The translations under genes were made by a program, and so were the position numbers. 59,371 nucleotides of DNA from Pseudomonas sp. Lineage in GTDB: Bacteria > Pseudomonadota > Gammaproteobacteria > Pseudomonadales > Pseudomonadaceae. Each line of letters opens with the position of its first letter. The stretch's first letter is position 1. The notes under the pieces were generated by a model that saw only the letters and a list, made by a program, of their open reading frames with translations, had not been told where the DNA came from and searched no databases. The stretch covers positions 1 to 59,371 of the forward strand of contig NZ_JASLAW010000048.1 in the NCBI RefSeq assembly GCF_030147005.1. The letters are read 5' to 3'. Shown one piece after another: positions 24,574 to 35,780 of the stretch.

Positions 24574-27500
24574 ATGGAGCGTCTGATACGCTTTTTTGCC
24601 GCTTTGACCCGTTGGGGGCTGGGCCTCTGTGCGTTGCTGCTGGTATTGGCGGCGGTGTACGTGAGCCTGGGCCGTGAATTGACGCCACTGGTGGCCGAAT
24701 ACCGCGCCGAAGTCGAAGCCAAAGCCCAGGCTGCGGTGCAGATGCCGGTGCATATCGGTAGCCTCGAAGGCCGCTGGAGCGGGTTTGCGCCCATACTGCT
24801 GGCCCATGACGTAATGGTCGGCGAGGGCAGCAGCGCTTTGCGTCTGGACCAGGTCGAAGTAGTGCCCGACCTCTGGGCCAGCCTGATGGCCCGTGAAGTG
24901 CGCATCGCCCACCTGCAAGTCAGCGGCTTGCAGTTGAGCGTCAAGGAAGACAAGGACGGCCACTGGGCGTTGCAAGGCTTGCCGTTACAGGACGACCAGC
25001 CACTGGATCCGCAACAACTGCTGACCCGCATGCAAATGGTCCAGCGTGTGTCGGTGCTGGACAGCCAGGTGACTTTGCAACCGTTCGACCGGGCGCCGGT
25101 GACGGTGACGTATGTAGGCCTGAACCTGCACACCGGTATGAGCCGGCAACGTCTGGACGCGCGCATGACGTTACCCGACGGCCAGCCCCTCGCCTTGAGC
25201 CTGCGCAGCCGCATGCGCGCCAGCCAATGGAAAGATGCCGAGGTCGAGGCCTACCTGAGCCTTCCTCAAAGCGACTGGGCCAAGTGGATTCCGACCTCGC
25301 TGACCCAGCAATGGAAACTCACCCAGCTCAACGCCGGCGGTGAGTTATGGCTCAGTTGGGCCAATGGCACCGTGCAAAGCGCTGTGGTGCGCCTTGATTC
25401 ACCGCAAGTGAAGGGCAGCTACGCCGAGCGCAAGCCGGTGCATATCGAAAATCTGGCCCTGACCGCTTATGTGCAACGCAGCGACAGTGGCCTCAAGGTG
25501 CTGTTTGATTCGCTGGCGATGAACATCGGGGAAACCCGCTGGGAATCGCGCATGCAACTGCAGCAAAACCTGGCGACCGATAAAGATCAGGAAGTGTGGA
25601 AACTTCAGGCCGATCGGCTCGACCTGACCCCCATCACGCCCTTGCTCAATGCCCTGGCACCGCTGCCGGAAGGTGTCGCCAAGACCGTCGAGCATCTGAA
25701 AGCCACCGGCCTGTTGCGCAATGTGCTCGTGGACTTCCGCCCCCAGGACACCACCGATCAAAAAGTCAGTTTCGCCGCCAACCTTGAGCGTGTCGGTTTT
25801 GACGCGTACTTCGGCGCACCGGCCGCGCGTAACGTGTCCGGCAGCATCAGCGGCGACCTGGGCCATGGTGAGTTGCGCATGGACAGCAAGGACTTTTCCC
25901 TGCATCTGTCTCCGATCTTCGCCAAGCCATGGCAGTACATCCAGGCCAACGCGCGCTTGACCTGGACGCTGGACAAGCAGGGTTTCACCCTGGTCGCGCC
26001 GTATATCAAAGTGCTGGGGGAGGAAGGCAACGTCGCTGCGGACTTCCTGATTCGCCTGCATTTCGACCATAGCCAGGAGGACTACATGGACCTACGGGTC
26101 GGTATGGTCGATGGCGATGGGCGTTTTACCTCCAAATATTTACCGACGGTGTTGAGCCCGGCGCTGGATGAATGGTTGCGCACGGCGATTCTCAAAGGCG
26201 CAGTAGACGAAGGGTTTTTCCAGTATCAGGGTTCCTTGAGCCACAACGCGCCGCCTGCCTCGCGCAATATCAGCCTGTTCTTCAAAGTGCATGATGCCGA
26301 GCTGGCCTTCCAGCCGGGTTGGCCCCATGTGAGCAAGGTCAATGGTGAGGTATTCGTCGAGGAGAGTGGCGTGCGCATCCTGGCCAGCAAGGGCCAATTG
26401 CTCGATACCCAGGTCAAGGACATCTACGTCAATATCCCCCACGCGCCGGCCGGCAAAGACAGCCATCTGCTGCTCACGGGTGGATTCTCCGGTGGTTTGG
26501 GCGACGGCTTGAAAATCCTCCAGGAAGCCCCTATCGGCACCGCCTCCACCTTTGCGGGCTGGAAGGGCGAAGGCAACCTGCAAGGCAGTCTGGACCTGGA
26601 CGTGCCTCTGGCCAAAGACACCGAGCCCAAGATCGTGGTCAACTTCAAGACCGACAAAGCGCGCCTGCAGTTGGCCGAGCCTACCCTGGACCTGACCCAG
26701 CTCAAAGGTGACTTCCGTTTCGACAGCGCCAAAGGCCTGAGCGGCCAGAATATTTCAGCCCAGGCGTTCGACCGCCCGATCACCGCGCAGATTTTTGCCG
26801 AGGGTGCTCCCGGCAAAATCAGCACCCGTGTTGCCGCCAAAGGGCAGGTTGCGGTCAAGCGGCTCACGGACTGGTTGAAAATCAGCCAGCCGCTGCCGGT
26901 ATCCGGCGATATTCCGTACCAGTTGCAAGTCATTCTGGACGGCGCGGACAGTCAGTTGATGGTCAACTCCGACCTCAAGGGTGTCGCGGTGGATTTACCG
27001 GCGCCGTTTGGCATGCCGGCGAGCCAGGGCCGTGACAGCACGTTCCGCATGACCCTGCAGGGCGCAGAGCGCCGTTACTGGTTTGATTATGGCGAGCTGG
27101 CGAATTTCACCTTCGCGGCGCCGCCGGATAACTTCAATGATGGCCGCGGCGAATTGTTCCTCGGCGATGGCGATGCGGTGTTGCCCGGCGCCAAAGGCCT
27201 GCGGGTTCGCGGGGTGCTCTCCGAGCTGGATATCGACCCGTGGAAAAAACTCGCGAGCCGTTACGCGGGCAACGATCCGGGCGGCAATGCCAAGCAACTG
27301 CTCAGTGGTGCCGATTTCAAGGTAGGCAAGTTGACCGGCTTTGGTACTCAGTTCGACCAGGTCAAACTGCAACTGGATCGCAAGCCCGTGGCCTGGGGAC
27401 TGCAGTTCGACAGTCGACAAGCCAAGGGCACGGTGAATCTGCCGGACGCCAAGGGCGCACCAATCGCAGTCAACCTGCAATACGTGAAGCTGCCTGCGGT

Positions 27501-28389
27501 CGACCCGACCGTACAGGCGGACGAGAATGCGCCGGACCCGTTGGCCGATATCGATCCCAAGGATATTCCGGCATTGGATATCGGCATCGACCAACTGTTC
27601 CAGGGTCCGGACCTGGTGGGCGCGTGGTCGCTGAAAATTCGGCCGACCGCCAAGGGCTTGGCCTTCAACAACCTGAATCTGGGCCTCAAAGGCCTGCAGC
27701 TCAACGGTGCAGGTGGTTGGGAAGGCGCTCCGGGGGCCAGCAGCAGTTGGTACAAGGGGCGACTGGACGGCAAGAATATTGCCGATGTCCTCAAAGGCTG
27801 GGGCTTTGCGCCCACGGTGACCAGCGAAGACTTCCATCTGGACGTGGATGGCCGATGGCCGGGTTCGCCCGCCTGGGTCGGGCCCAAGCGCTTCTCCGGT
27901 AGCCTGGACGCCGCATTTCGTAAAGGCCAACTCGTGGAGGTGGAAGGTGGCGCCCAGGCATTGCGGGTATTCGGCCTGCTTAACTTCAACTCCATCGGCC
28001 GTCGTTTGCGCCTGGACTTTTCCGACTTGCTCGGCAAGGGCTTGAGCTATGACCGGATCAAGGGCCTGCTGGCGGCCAGCGATGGTGTTTTCGTGACCCG
28101 TGAGCCCATCACCATGACCGGGCCGTCGACCAATCTTGAATTGAACGGCACCCTGGACCTGGTGGCGGATCGCGTCGACGCCAAGTTGCTGGTGACCCTG
28201 CCGGTCACTAACAACCTGCCCATCGCAGCGTTGATCGTCGGCGCACCGGCCATTGGTGGCGCGTTGTTCCTGATCGACAAGTTGATCGGTGACCGGGTAT
28301 CGCGCTTCGCCAGTGTGCAGTACAGCGTGCAAGGCCCATGGAAGGAACCGAAAATCACCTTTGACAAGCCATTTGAAAAGCCAAACTGA
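24574..28389 (+). CDS. yhdP: YhdP-family AsmA-like envelope protein (phospholipid transport)
   Basis: The 1271-residue protein has one N-terminal membrane anchor (about residues 12-31) followed by a long periplasmic region of repeated beta-strand segments, with DUF3971 and AsmA_2 regions toward the C-terminus. In enteric bacteria YhdP, TamB and YdbH form bridge-like conduits carrying phospholipids to the outer membrane. Length and the C-terminal GLLNFNSIGRRLRLDFSDL segment fit the family. It follows rng by 76 bases, and the nitrilase-like gene starts 48 bases after it. The gene order rng-yhdP-nit-tldD is widely conserved. Confidence 0.93.
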   Translation: MERLIRFFAALTRWGLGLCALLLVLAAVYVSLGRELTPLVAEYRAEVEAKAQAAVQMPVHIGSLEGRWSGFAPILLAHDVMVGEGSSALRLDQVEVVPDLWASLMAREVRIAHLQVSGLQLSVKEDKDGHWALQGLPLQDDQPLDPQQLLTRMQMVQRVSVLDSQVTLQPFDRAPVTVTYVGLNLHTGMSRQRLDARMTLPDGQPLALSLRSRMRASQWKDAEVEAYLSLPQSDWAKWIPTSLTQQWKLTQLNAGGELWLSWANGTVQSAVVRLDSPQVKGSYAERKPVHIENLALTAYVQRSDSGLKVLFDSLAMNIGETRWESRMQLQQNLATDKDQEVWKLQADRLDLTPITPLLNALAPLPEGVAKTVEHLKATGLLRNVLVDFRPQDTTDQKVSFAANLERVGFDAYFGAPAARNVSGSISGDLGHGELRMDSKDFSLHLSPIFAKPWQYIQANARLTWTLDKQGFTLVAPYIKVLGEEGNVAADFLIRLHFDHSQEDYMDLRVGMVDGDGRFTSKYLPTVLSPALDEWLRTAILKGAVDEGFFQYQGSLSHNAPPASRNISLFFKVHDAELAFQPGWPHVSKVNGEVFVEESGVRILASKGQLLDTQVKDIYVNIPHAPAGKDSHLLLTGGFSGGLGDGLKILQEAPIGTASTFAGWKGEGNLQGSLDLDVPLAKDTEPKIVVNFKTDKARLQLAEPTLDLTQLKGDFRFDSAKGLSGQNISAQAFDRPITAQIFAEGAPGKISTRVAAKGQVAVKRLTDWLKISQPLPVSGDIPYQLQVILDGADSQLMVNSDLKGVAVDLPAPFGMPASQGRDSTFRMTLQGAERRYWFDYGELANFTFAAPPDNFNDGRGELFLGDGDAVLPGAKGLRVRGVLSELDIDPWKKLASRYAGNDPGGNAKQLLSGADFKVGKLTGFGTQFDQVKLQLDRKPVAWGLQFDSRQAKGTVNLPDAKGAPIAVNLQYVKLPAVDPTVQADENAPDPLADIDPKDIPALDIGIDQLFQGPDLVGAWSLKIRPTAKGLAFNNLNLGLKGLQLNGAGGWEGAPGASSSWYKGRLDGKNIADVLKGWGFAPTVTSEDFHLDVDGRWPGSPAWVGPKRFSGSLDAAFRKGQLVEVEGGAQALRVFGLLNFNSIGRRLRLDFSDLLGKGLSYDRIKGLLAASDGVFVTREPITMTGPSTNLELNGTLDLVADRVDAKLLVTLPVTNNLPIAALIVGAPAIGGALFLIDKLIGDRVSRFASVQYSVQGPWKEPKITFDKPFEKPN

Positions 28390-28437
28390 GAGGCTGTGGA
28401 GTAGCATGGCCGCATGCCCTTTACGGAGTGTCGGCCG

Positions 28438-29286
28438 ATGTCCTTCGCGGTAATTCAAATGGTCAGCCAAAGTGATGTGCTGACCAACCTGGCCCAGGCA
28501 CGCCGCTTGCTGGAACGAGCGGCGGCGGATGGCGCCAGGCTTGCGGTACTGCCGGAAAACTTTGCCGCCATGGGCCGCCGTGACATGGCCAATATCGGTC
28601 GCGCCGAGGCAATGGGTGAAGGTCCGATCCTGCCATGGTTGAAACAGACCGCCCGCGACCTCACCTTATGGATAGTGGCCGGTACCGTGCCGTTACCCCC
28701 AAAGGACCAACCCGACGCCAAGCCCAACGCCTGTTCGCTGCTGATCGACGACCGGGGCGAAATCGTCGCTCGTTACGACAAGCTGCACTTGTTCGATGTG
28801 GATGTGGCGGATGCCCGGGGTCGTTATCGCGAATCCGACGACTATGCTTTCGGAAGCCACGTGGTGGTGGCGGATACGCCCGTGGGGCGCTTGGGGCTGA
28901 CGGTGTGTTACGACCTGCGTTTCCCCGAGTTGTACAGTGAGTTGCGTGCGGCGGGGGCTGAGTTGATCAGCGCGCCGTCGGCGTTCACGGCGGTGACCGG
29001 GACTGCGCATTGGGATGTGCTGATTCGTGCACGGGCCATCGAAACCCAGTGTTACCTGCTGGCGGCCGCCCAGGGCGGTGTGCACCCGGGGCCACGGGAA
29101 ACCCATGGACATGCGGCGATTATCGACCCCTGGGGGCGTGTGTTGGCCCGGCAGGATCAAGGCGAAGCGGTGTTGGTGGCCGAACGCGACAGCAGTGAAC
29201 AGGCGTCGATACGGACGCGCATGCCGGTGGTCAATCACCGGCGCTTTTTCTCGCAGGGCGCACAGCGACCTGCTTCAGAACGATGA
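28438..29286 (+). CDS. Carbon-nitrogen hydrolase, nitrilase superfamily (Nit/YbeM-like)
   Basis: The 282-residue protein carries the Glu-Lys-Cys triad of the superfamily: Glu in VLPENFA (near residue 42), Lys in YDKLHLFD (near residue 115) and Cys in VCYDLRFPE (near residue 157). Relatives of this branch repair damaged metabolites by hydrolysing deaminated glutathione or act as omega-amidases. Which applies here cannot be decided from sequence. The start at 28438 matches the family N-terminus; a second ATG at 28414 would add eight residues. tldD begins 16 bases after its stop. Confidence 0.88.
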   Translation: MSFAVIQMVSQSDVLTNLAQARRLLERAAADGARLAVLPENFAAMGRRDMANIGRAEAMGEGPILPWLKQTARDLTLWIVAGTVPLPPKDQPDAKPNACSLLIDDRGEIVARYDKLHLFDVDVADARGRYRESDDYAFGSHVVVADTPVGRLGLTVCYDLRFPELYSELRAAGAELISAPSAFTAVTGTAHWDVLIRARAIETQCYLLAAAQGGVHPGPRETHGHAAIIDPWGRVLARQDQGEAVLVAERDSSEQASIRTRMPVVNHRRFFSQGAQRPASER

Positions 29287-29302
29287 ATTTAAGGCCAAAC
29301 CT

Positions 29303-30745
29303 ATGAGCGAGTTGTTGTCCTCAGTCAGTGAACATCTCCTGGCACCCGGTGGCGTGACCATCGAAAATCTGCAAACCGTGCTGGGCGATCTGGCCGGGCC
29401 CGGGATCGATGCAGCCGACCTGTATTTCCAGGGGCAGATTTCCGAGTCCTGGGCGTTGGAAGACGGCATCGTCAAGGAAGGCAGTTTCAACCTTGACCAA
29501 GGGGTAGGCGTTCGCGCGCAATCCGGCGAAAAAACCGGTTTTGCCTATAGCAACGCAATTACGCTGGAAGCCCTTGGGCTGGCGGCGCGTGCGGCGCGCT
29601 CGATTTCCCGCGCGGGCCAAAACGGCACGGTGCAGGCGTTCAGCACGCAGGACGTGGCTCAGTTGTACGCGCCGGACAATCCGCTGGAAGTGATCAGCCG
29701 CGCGGAAAAGGTCGAGCTGCTCAAGCGTGTTGACGCGGCTACTCGCGCCCTGGACCCGCGTATCCAACAGGTCACCGTGAGCATGGCCGGCGTGTGGGAG
29801 CGCATCCTCGTGGCGTCTACCGACGGCGGGCTGGCGGCGGATGTGCGGCCGCTGGTGCGCTTTAACGTGAGTGTGATTGTCGAGCAGAACGGTCGCCGCG
29901 AGCGCGGTGGCCATGGCGGTGGCGGGCGAACCGACTACCGTTATTTCCTCGCTGAAGACCGCGCCATGGGTTACGCCCGTGAAGCGCTGCGCCAGGCACT
30001 GGTCAACCTGGAAGCGATTCCGGCGCCGGCTGGGACCTTGCCGGTGGTGCTGGGCTCGGGTTGGTCCGGTGTGTTGCTGCATGAAGCCGTAGGCCATGGG
30101 CTGGAGGGCGACTTCAACCGCAAGGGCAGTTCCGCCTACAGCGGGCGCATGGGCGAGATGGTCGCGTCCAAGCTGTGCACTATTGTCGATGACGGCACCT
30201 TGGCCGGTCGCCGTGGTTCGTTAAGCGTGGATGACGAGGGGACGCCGACGGAGTGCACTACCTTGATCGAAAACGGCGTGCTCAAGGGCTATATGCAAGA
30301 CAAGCTCAACGCCCGCCTGATGGGCGTTGCGCGCACCGGCAACGGTCGCCGCGAATCCTATGCCCACTTGCCGATGCCGCGTATGACCAACACCTATATG
30401 CTCGGTGGCGAAAGCGATCCGGCAGAAATCATTGCTTCCGTGAAACGCGGCATCTACTGCGCCAACCTCGGCGGCGGGCAGGTGGATATCACCAGCGGCA
30501 AGTTCGTGTTCTCCACCAGCGAGGCGTACTTGATCGAAGACGGCAAGATTACTGCGCCGGTCAAGGGAGCGACGTTGATTGGCAACGGGCCGGAGGCGAT
30601 GAGCAAGGTGTCGATGGTCGGTAATGACCTGTCGCTGGACAGCGGCGTGGGCACATGCGGGAAGGATGGGCAGTCGGTACCGGTGGGCGTGGGCCAGCCA
30701 ACCTTGAAAATCGATGCGATCACCGTGGGTGGCACGGGGTCGTAA
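29303..30745 (+). CDS. tldD: Metalloprotease TldD
   Basis: TldD is the catalytic half of the TldD/TldE (PmbA) protease that degrades unfolded peptides and matures some peptide antibiotics. The 480-residue protein has the family length, and the zinc motif HExxxH is visible as His260-Glu261-His265 (LLHEAVGHGLEGDF). The ATG at 29303 gives the standard N-terminus; a longer in-frame extension overlaps the nitrilase gene in another frame and was rejected. The partner pmbA lies just beyond the leftward darP. Confidence 0.95.
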   Translation: MSELLSSVSEHLLAPGGVTIENLQTVLGDLAGPGIDAADLYFQGQISESWALEDGIVKEGSFNLDQGVGVRAQSGEKTGFAYSNAITLEALGLAARAARSISRAGQNGTVQAFSTQDVAQLYAPDNPLEVISRAEKVELLKRVDAATRALDPRIQQVTVSMAGVWERILVASTDGGLAADVRPLVRFNVSVIVEQNGRRERGGHGGGGRTDYRYFLAEDRAMGYAREALRQALVNLEAIPAPAGTLPVVLGSGWSGVLLHEAVGHGLEGDFNRKGSSAYSGRMGEMVASKLCTIVDDGTLAGRRGSLSVDDEGTPTECTTLIENGVLKGYMQDKLNARLMGVARTGNGRRESYAHLPMPRMTNTYMLGGESDPAEIIASVKRGIYCANLGGGQVDITSGKFVFSTSEAYLIEDGKITAPVKGATLIGNGPEAMSKVSMVGNDLSLDSGVGTCGKDGQSVPVGVGQPTLKIDAITVGGTGS

Positions 30746-30757
30746 GCCCGTAAGCTT

Positions 30758-30780
30758 CGGGTGGCGAAGGCCGCCACCCG
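30758..30780. terminator. Hairpin between convergent tldD and darP
   Basis: CGGGTGGCG / CGCCACCCG is a 9-bp stem with an AAGGC loop between two convergent stop codons. It has no clear T run on either side, so efficient intrinsic termination is uncertain. Confidence 0.5.
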
Positions 30781-30790
30781 GGGAAGAGGA

Positions 30791-31312
30791 TCAGCGCAGG
30801 CCGCGTTGAGTCTCGTCCAGCTCACGGATGTATTTGAAGATTTTACGGCTGGTGGCCGGCGCCTTGTTATGCGCCATTTCGTGTTGGGCCTGACGGATCA
30901 GGGAGCGCAATTGCTGGCGGTCCGCTTCCGGATAGTCCAAGACGAATTTTTCCAGCACGGCGTCATCGCCCGAGATCAGGCGGTCACGCCAGCGCTCCAG
31001 GTTATGGAAGCGTTCGTTGTACTGGCGAGTGGAGGCATCGGTTTGATCGAGCAAGGCCAGAATGGCGTCAGTATCCTGATCGCGCATCAGCTTGCCGATA
31101 AACATGATGTGCCGTTTACGCGCGATATTCGCGGTGTGCTTAGGCGCATCGGCCAAGGCCCGACGCATTTCGTCGGTCAGTGGCAGTTTTGCAATCAAGT
31201 CTTTTTTGAGCGTTGTAAGACGCTCGCCAAGGTCAACCAGAGCATGCAGCTCGCGTTTGACCTGGGTTTTGCTTTTCTCCCCATCGAGGGAGTCGTCGTA
31301 AGAATCAACCAT
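30791..31312 (-). CDS. darP: Ribosome-associated protein DarP/YjgA (DUF615)
   Basis: DarP binds late 50S assembly intermediates and helps shape the peptidyl-transferase centre. The 173-residue helical, highly charged protein contains the DUF615 hallmarks: SKTQVKRELHALVDLGE (about residues 13-29), NIARKRHIMFIGKLMR (about residues 63-78) and a C-terminal SRKIFKYIRELDE. The ATG at 31312 is preferred to a TTG at 31327, though neither has a strong ribosome binding site. It lies opposite to and between tldD and pmbA, an arrangement common in gamma-proteobacteria. Confidence 0.92.
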   Translation of the reverse strand: MVDSYDDSLDGEKSKTQVKRELHALVDLGERLTTLKKDLIAKLPLTDEMRRALADAPKHTANIARKRHIMFIGKLMRDQDTDAILALLDQTDASTRQYNERFHNLERWRDRLISGDDAVLEKFVLDYPEADRQQLRSLIRQAQHEMAHNKAPATSRKIFKYIRELDETQRGLR

Positions 31313-31420
31313 GGTGGCAGTCCGCAAAGAAACGCCGCCATGATAACCAGTCGGGGGCCGCTTGTCCGGCCCGGTCGCTCGATGGCCTTAACCGAAAGCA
31401 GAATTTGAGTGGAGAAAACC

Positions 31421-32767
31421 ATGAGTGCAGCCCAAAGCGTCGGTCCGCAAGCGTTACCGGCCCTGCAGGAACAAGTCGAGCAGATCCTTGCCGAGGCCAA
31501 GCGCCAGGGGGCCAGCGCCTGTGAAGTAGCAGTATCGCTGGAGCAGGGGCTGTCGACTTCAGTGCGTCAGCGGGAAGTCGAGACCGTAGAATTCAATCGA
31601 GACCAAGGGTTTGGCATTACCTTGTATGTGGGCCAGCGCAAAGGCTCGGCCAGTACATCGGCCAGTGGCCCGGAGGCGATTCGCGAGACCGTCGCCGCTG
31701 CTTTGGCAATCGCCAAGCACACTTCTGAGGATGAAAGCTCAGGCTTGGCCGACAAAGCGTTGATGGCCAAGGATCTGCAGGATTTCGATCTGTTCCACGC
31801 TTGGGACATCACGCCCGAGCAAGCCATCGAGCAGGCGCTGACCTGCGAAGCGGCGGCGTTCGACGCCGATGCCCGCATCAAGAATGCCGACGGCACCACG
31901 CTGAGTACCCACCAGGGCTGCCGTGTTTACGGCAACAGCCACGGTTTTATCGGTGGCTATGCGTCCACCCGTCACAGCCTGAGTTGCGTCATGATCGCCG
32001 AAGCCAATGGCCAGATGCAGCGCGATTACTGGTATGACGTAAACCGTCAAGGCGACTTGCTGGCAGACCCGGTAAGCATCGGGCAACGTGCTGCGCAGCG
32101 TGCGGCCAGTCGTTTGGGCGCCCGTCCGGTGCCCACGTGCGAAGTGCCGGTATTGTTTTCCGCCGAATTGGCCGGTGGGCTGTTCGGCAGTTTTCTCGGC
32201 GCGATTTCCGGCGGCAACCTCTATCGCAAGTCTTCATTCCTGGAAGGCGCGATCGGTCAGAAACTGTTCCCCGAGTGGCTGACCATCGATGAGCGCCCGC
32301 ACCTCATGCGCGCCATGGGCAGCTCTTCGTTCGACGGCGATGGCCTTGCCACGTACGCCAAGCCGTTCGTCGAGAAGGGCGAGTTGGTGTCCTATGTGTT
32401 GGGCACCTACGCTGGGCGCAAGCTTGGCCTGCCAAGCACCGCCAACTCCGGCGGCGTTCACAACCTGTTCGTGACCCATGGCGATGAAGATCAGGCGGCG
32501 CTTTTGCGTCGCATGGGGCGCGGCCTGCTGGTGACCGAATTGATGGGGCACGGCCTTAACATGGTGACGGGTGACTATTCCCGCGGCGCGGCGGGGTTCT
32601 GGGTGGAAAACGGTGAGATTCAGTTCGCCGTCCAGGAAGTGACTATTGCTGGCAACATGCGCGACATGTTCAAGCAGATCGTTGCCGTGGGTAACGACCT
32701 CGAGCTGCGCAGTAATATCCGCACGGGCTCCGTGTTGATCGAACGGATGACGGTCGCAGGTAGCTAA
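31421..32767 (+). CDS. pmbA: TldE/PmbA metalloprotease partner
   Basis: PmbA (TldE) is the non-catalytic, zinc-free partner of TldD in the heterodimeric protease. The 448-residue protein lacks an HExxxH motif, as expected. Family segments visible include EVETVEFNRDQGFGITLYVGQRKG near the N-terminus and the C-terminal half with GLGLL-type strands (LVTELMGHGLNMVTGDYSRGAAGFWVENG). The start at 31421 is backed by GGAG just upstream (31410-31413). A strong terminator closes the gene. Confidence 0.95.
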   Translation: MSAAQSVGPQALPALQEQVEQILAEAKRQGASACEVAVSLEQGLSTSVRQREVETVEFNRDQGFGITLYVGQRKGSASTSASGPEAIRETVAAALAIAKHTSEDESSGLADKALMAKDLQDFDLFHAWDITPEQAIEQALTCEAAAFDADARIKNADGTTLSTHQGCRVYGNSHGFIGGYASTRHSLSCVMIAEANGQMQRDYWYDVNRQGDLLADPVSIGQRAAQRAASRLGARPVPTCEVPVLFSAELAGGLFGSFLGAISGGNLYRKSSFLEGAIGQKLFPEWLTIDERPHLMRAMGSSSFDGDGLATYAKPFVEKGELVSYVLGTYAGRKLGLPSTANSGGVHNLFVTHGDEDQAALLRRMGRGLLVTELMGHGLNMVTGDYSRGAAGFWVENGEIQFAVQEVTIAGNMRDMFKQIVAVGNDLELRSNIRTGSVLIERMTVAGS

Positions 32768-32783
32768 CCGCCATCGTTTCACC

Positions 32784-32823
32784 AAAAAAGGCGCGCCATA
32801 TCGATGATGGCGCGCCTTTTTTG
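32784..32823 (+). terminator. Intrinsic terminator after pmbA
   Basis: AAAAAAGGCGCGCCA / TGGCGCGCCTTTTTT is a long perfect stem with a TATCGATGA loop and flanking A and T runs, so it could work on both strands. Confidence 0.92.
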
Positions 32824-32879
32824 TGGCTCTGTAAGACAGGATTAACTTGGCGATCTTGTTTTGATTCTTAATATCATTT

Positions 32880-32898
32880 AATAATGAATATCATTACT
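32880..32898 (+). promoter_or_regulatory. Fur box upstream of the fagA-fumC-sodM operon
   Basis: AATAATGAATATCATTACT matches the 19-base Fur consensus GATAATGATAATCATTATC at 14 positions by eye, including both ATAATGA and ATCATTA arms. It ends 15 bases before the fagA-like ATG. Further ATCATT sequence (32873-32878) lies just upstream. Iron-dependent repression of the operon is predicted, as is known for its P. aeruginosa counterpart. Confidence 0.8.
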
Positions 32899-32913
32899 GG
32901 ATGAGTGTGGATC

Positions 32914-33301
32914 ATGAGTTCTGTCTTGCATGAGGACCCGTACCTGGAGAGTTGGCGGTGGATGAGTCGTCAGATCCGCTGCGGGCTCGATCCCAATGAG
33001 CCTCGCCTGATCGAACATTACCTTAATGAAGGACGGTACCTGGCGTGTTGCACCGCGACCCACCCGTGGACGATCGCCGAAACCTCATTTCGCCTGCTCA
33101 TCGACACCGCCAACGATATCGCGCTGCCCTGGCATTGGCGTTCCCTGTGTCTGGACCAGACCTGGCGCCCACTGCGCGACCTCGAAAAACTTTCCCACTG
33201 CGCCTGTCGCCTCAAGCGCTGGCAGGCCTTTGCTTGGCAATTGGCGACCTGCCAGTTGCTGCCATCAATCTCTCACTCCGACCTGGTGCAAGGATCTAAC
33301 G

Positions 33302-33309
<8 letters not shown>
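32914..33309 (+). CDS. fagA: FagA-like iron-regulated protein of unknown function
   Basis: The 131-residue protein has no recognised catalytic motif. It contains many Trp, Cys and His residues (for example NEGRYLACCTATHPWTIAE and LEKLSHCACRLKRWQAF). It is identified by position: first gene after a Fur box and directly before fumC, as fagA (fumC-associated gene) is in P. aeruginosa. It probably acts in adaptation to iron limitation, but its biochemistry is unknown. Its stop overlaps the fumC start by eight bases, suggesting coupling. The ATG at 32914 is chosen over a start at 32905. Confidence 0.78.
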
Positions 33310-34678
<1,369 letters not shown>

Positions 34679-34706
34679 ATCACCGACCCTGCTTTGGAGG
34701 CTCACC

Positions 34707-35135
34707 ATGGAGCACTGGAAACGCACGATCGAACGGGCCAATCGCTGCTTTATGGCGGGCGAGCTGGTAGACGCCCGCGAGGCCTACTTGCAGGCTTTGG
34801 CCCTGGCCCAAGTGTTGTTCGAACGCTGGTCGGACGCCGACGAAGCAGTGGCAGCTTGCGTCATTTCCCATCACAACCTGGCAGACCTGCACCTGCGCCT
34901 CAACCAGCCAGAAGAGAGCGCGGAATACCTCTGCGCCATTCACCAGCGGCTGCTGCAGACCATGCAGGACCCGCGCTTGAACCCGCAGCTGCGCGAAGCG
35001 GCGTTGCGCCAGAGCAGCAAGACCTATATCGAACTGTTGAATTTCATCAGCGATCATGGCGAATACCCGCGCACTCATCGCTTGCTGGGCGATGCCGCAA
35101 TGCAACCGACTACCTCTCACTACGGAGCACATTGA
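34707..35135 (+). CDS. Conserved TPR-like protein between fumC and sodM (orfX/PA4469 type)
   Basis: The 142-residue protein is all-helical by eye. Segments such as ERANRCFMAGELVDAREAYLQAL (about residues 7-29) and HHNLADLHLRLNQPEESAEYL (about residues 51-71) look like tetratricopeptide repeats. No function is known to me. Its position matches the small orfX of P. aeruginosa between fumC and sodA. TTGGAGG lies seven bases before the ATG, a strong ribosome binding site. sodM begins one base after its stop. Confidence 0.82.
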   Translation: MEHWKRTIERANRCFMAGELVDAREAYLQALALAQVLFERWSDADEAVAACVISHHNLADLHLRLNQPEESAEYLCAIHQRLLQTMQDPRLNPQLREAALRQSSKTYIELLNFISDHGEYPRTHRLLGDAAMQPTTSHYGAH

Positions 35136-35136
35136 T

Positions 35137-35748
35137 ATGACCTACACCCTGCCGGCTTTGCCTTATGCCTACGATGCGCTTGAACCCCATATCGATGCGC
35201 AAACCATGGAAATTCACTACACCAAGCACCACCAGACTTACATCAATAATCTCAATGCTGCGGTCGAGGGCACTGAGTACGCAGGCTGGTCGGTGGAAAA
35301 GCTTGTGGCCAGCGTACAAAAATTACCGGAGCAATTACGCGCTGCTGTGGTCAATCAAGGAGGCGGGCATGCCAACCACTCGCTGTTCTGGGCGGTCATG
35401 TCGCCCACTGGTGGCGGAAAACCCGAAGGCGTTCTGGGCGAGGCTATCGACGAACAATTGGGTGGTTTCGACAGCTTCAAGGAGGCCTTTACCAAAGCGG
35501 CGTTGACCCGTTTCGGCAGCGGTTGGGCGTGGTTGAGTGTCACCCCGCAAAAGACTTTAGTGGTGGAAAGCAGCGGCAACCAAGACAGCCCATTGATGAG
35601 CGGCAACACGCCGATCCTCGGTCTGGATGTCTGGGAACATGCCTATTACCTGCGGTATCAAAACCGGCGACCGGAGTACATCAATGCATTTTACAGCGTC
35701 ATTAACTGGCCGGAGGTTGCCGCTCGCTACCAAGCTGCTTTGGCCTGA
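35137..35748 (+). CDS. sodM: Superoxide dismutase, manganese type
   Basis: The 203-residue protein is full length with the four metal ligands in place: His in YTKHHQTYINN (near residue 27), His in GGHANHSLFW (near residue 80), and Asp/His in DVWEHAYYL (about residues 165-169). The GGH and NQDSPL segments carry the Gly and Gln positions typical of Mn rather than Fe enzymes. Expression under a Fur box would supply SOD activity when Fe-SOD cannot be loaded. The ATG at 35137 was chosen over an upstream start that overlaps orfX. Confidence 0.95.
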   Translation: MTYTLPALPYAYDALEPHIDAQTMEIHYTKHHQTYINNLNAAVEGTEYAGWSVEKLVASVQKLPEQLRAAVVNQGGGHANHSLFWAVMSPTGGGKPEGVLGEAIDEQLGGFDSFKEAFTKAALTRFGSGWAWLSVTPQKTLVVESSGNQDSPLMSGNTPILGLDVWEHAYYLRYQNRRPEYINAFYSVINWPEVAARYQAALA

Positions 35749-35780
35749 AATTCACTCTATAACAAGATCTAAGGCCGACT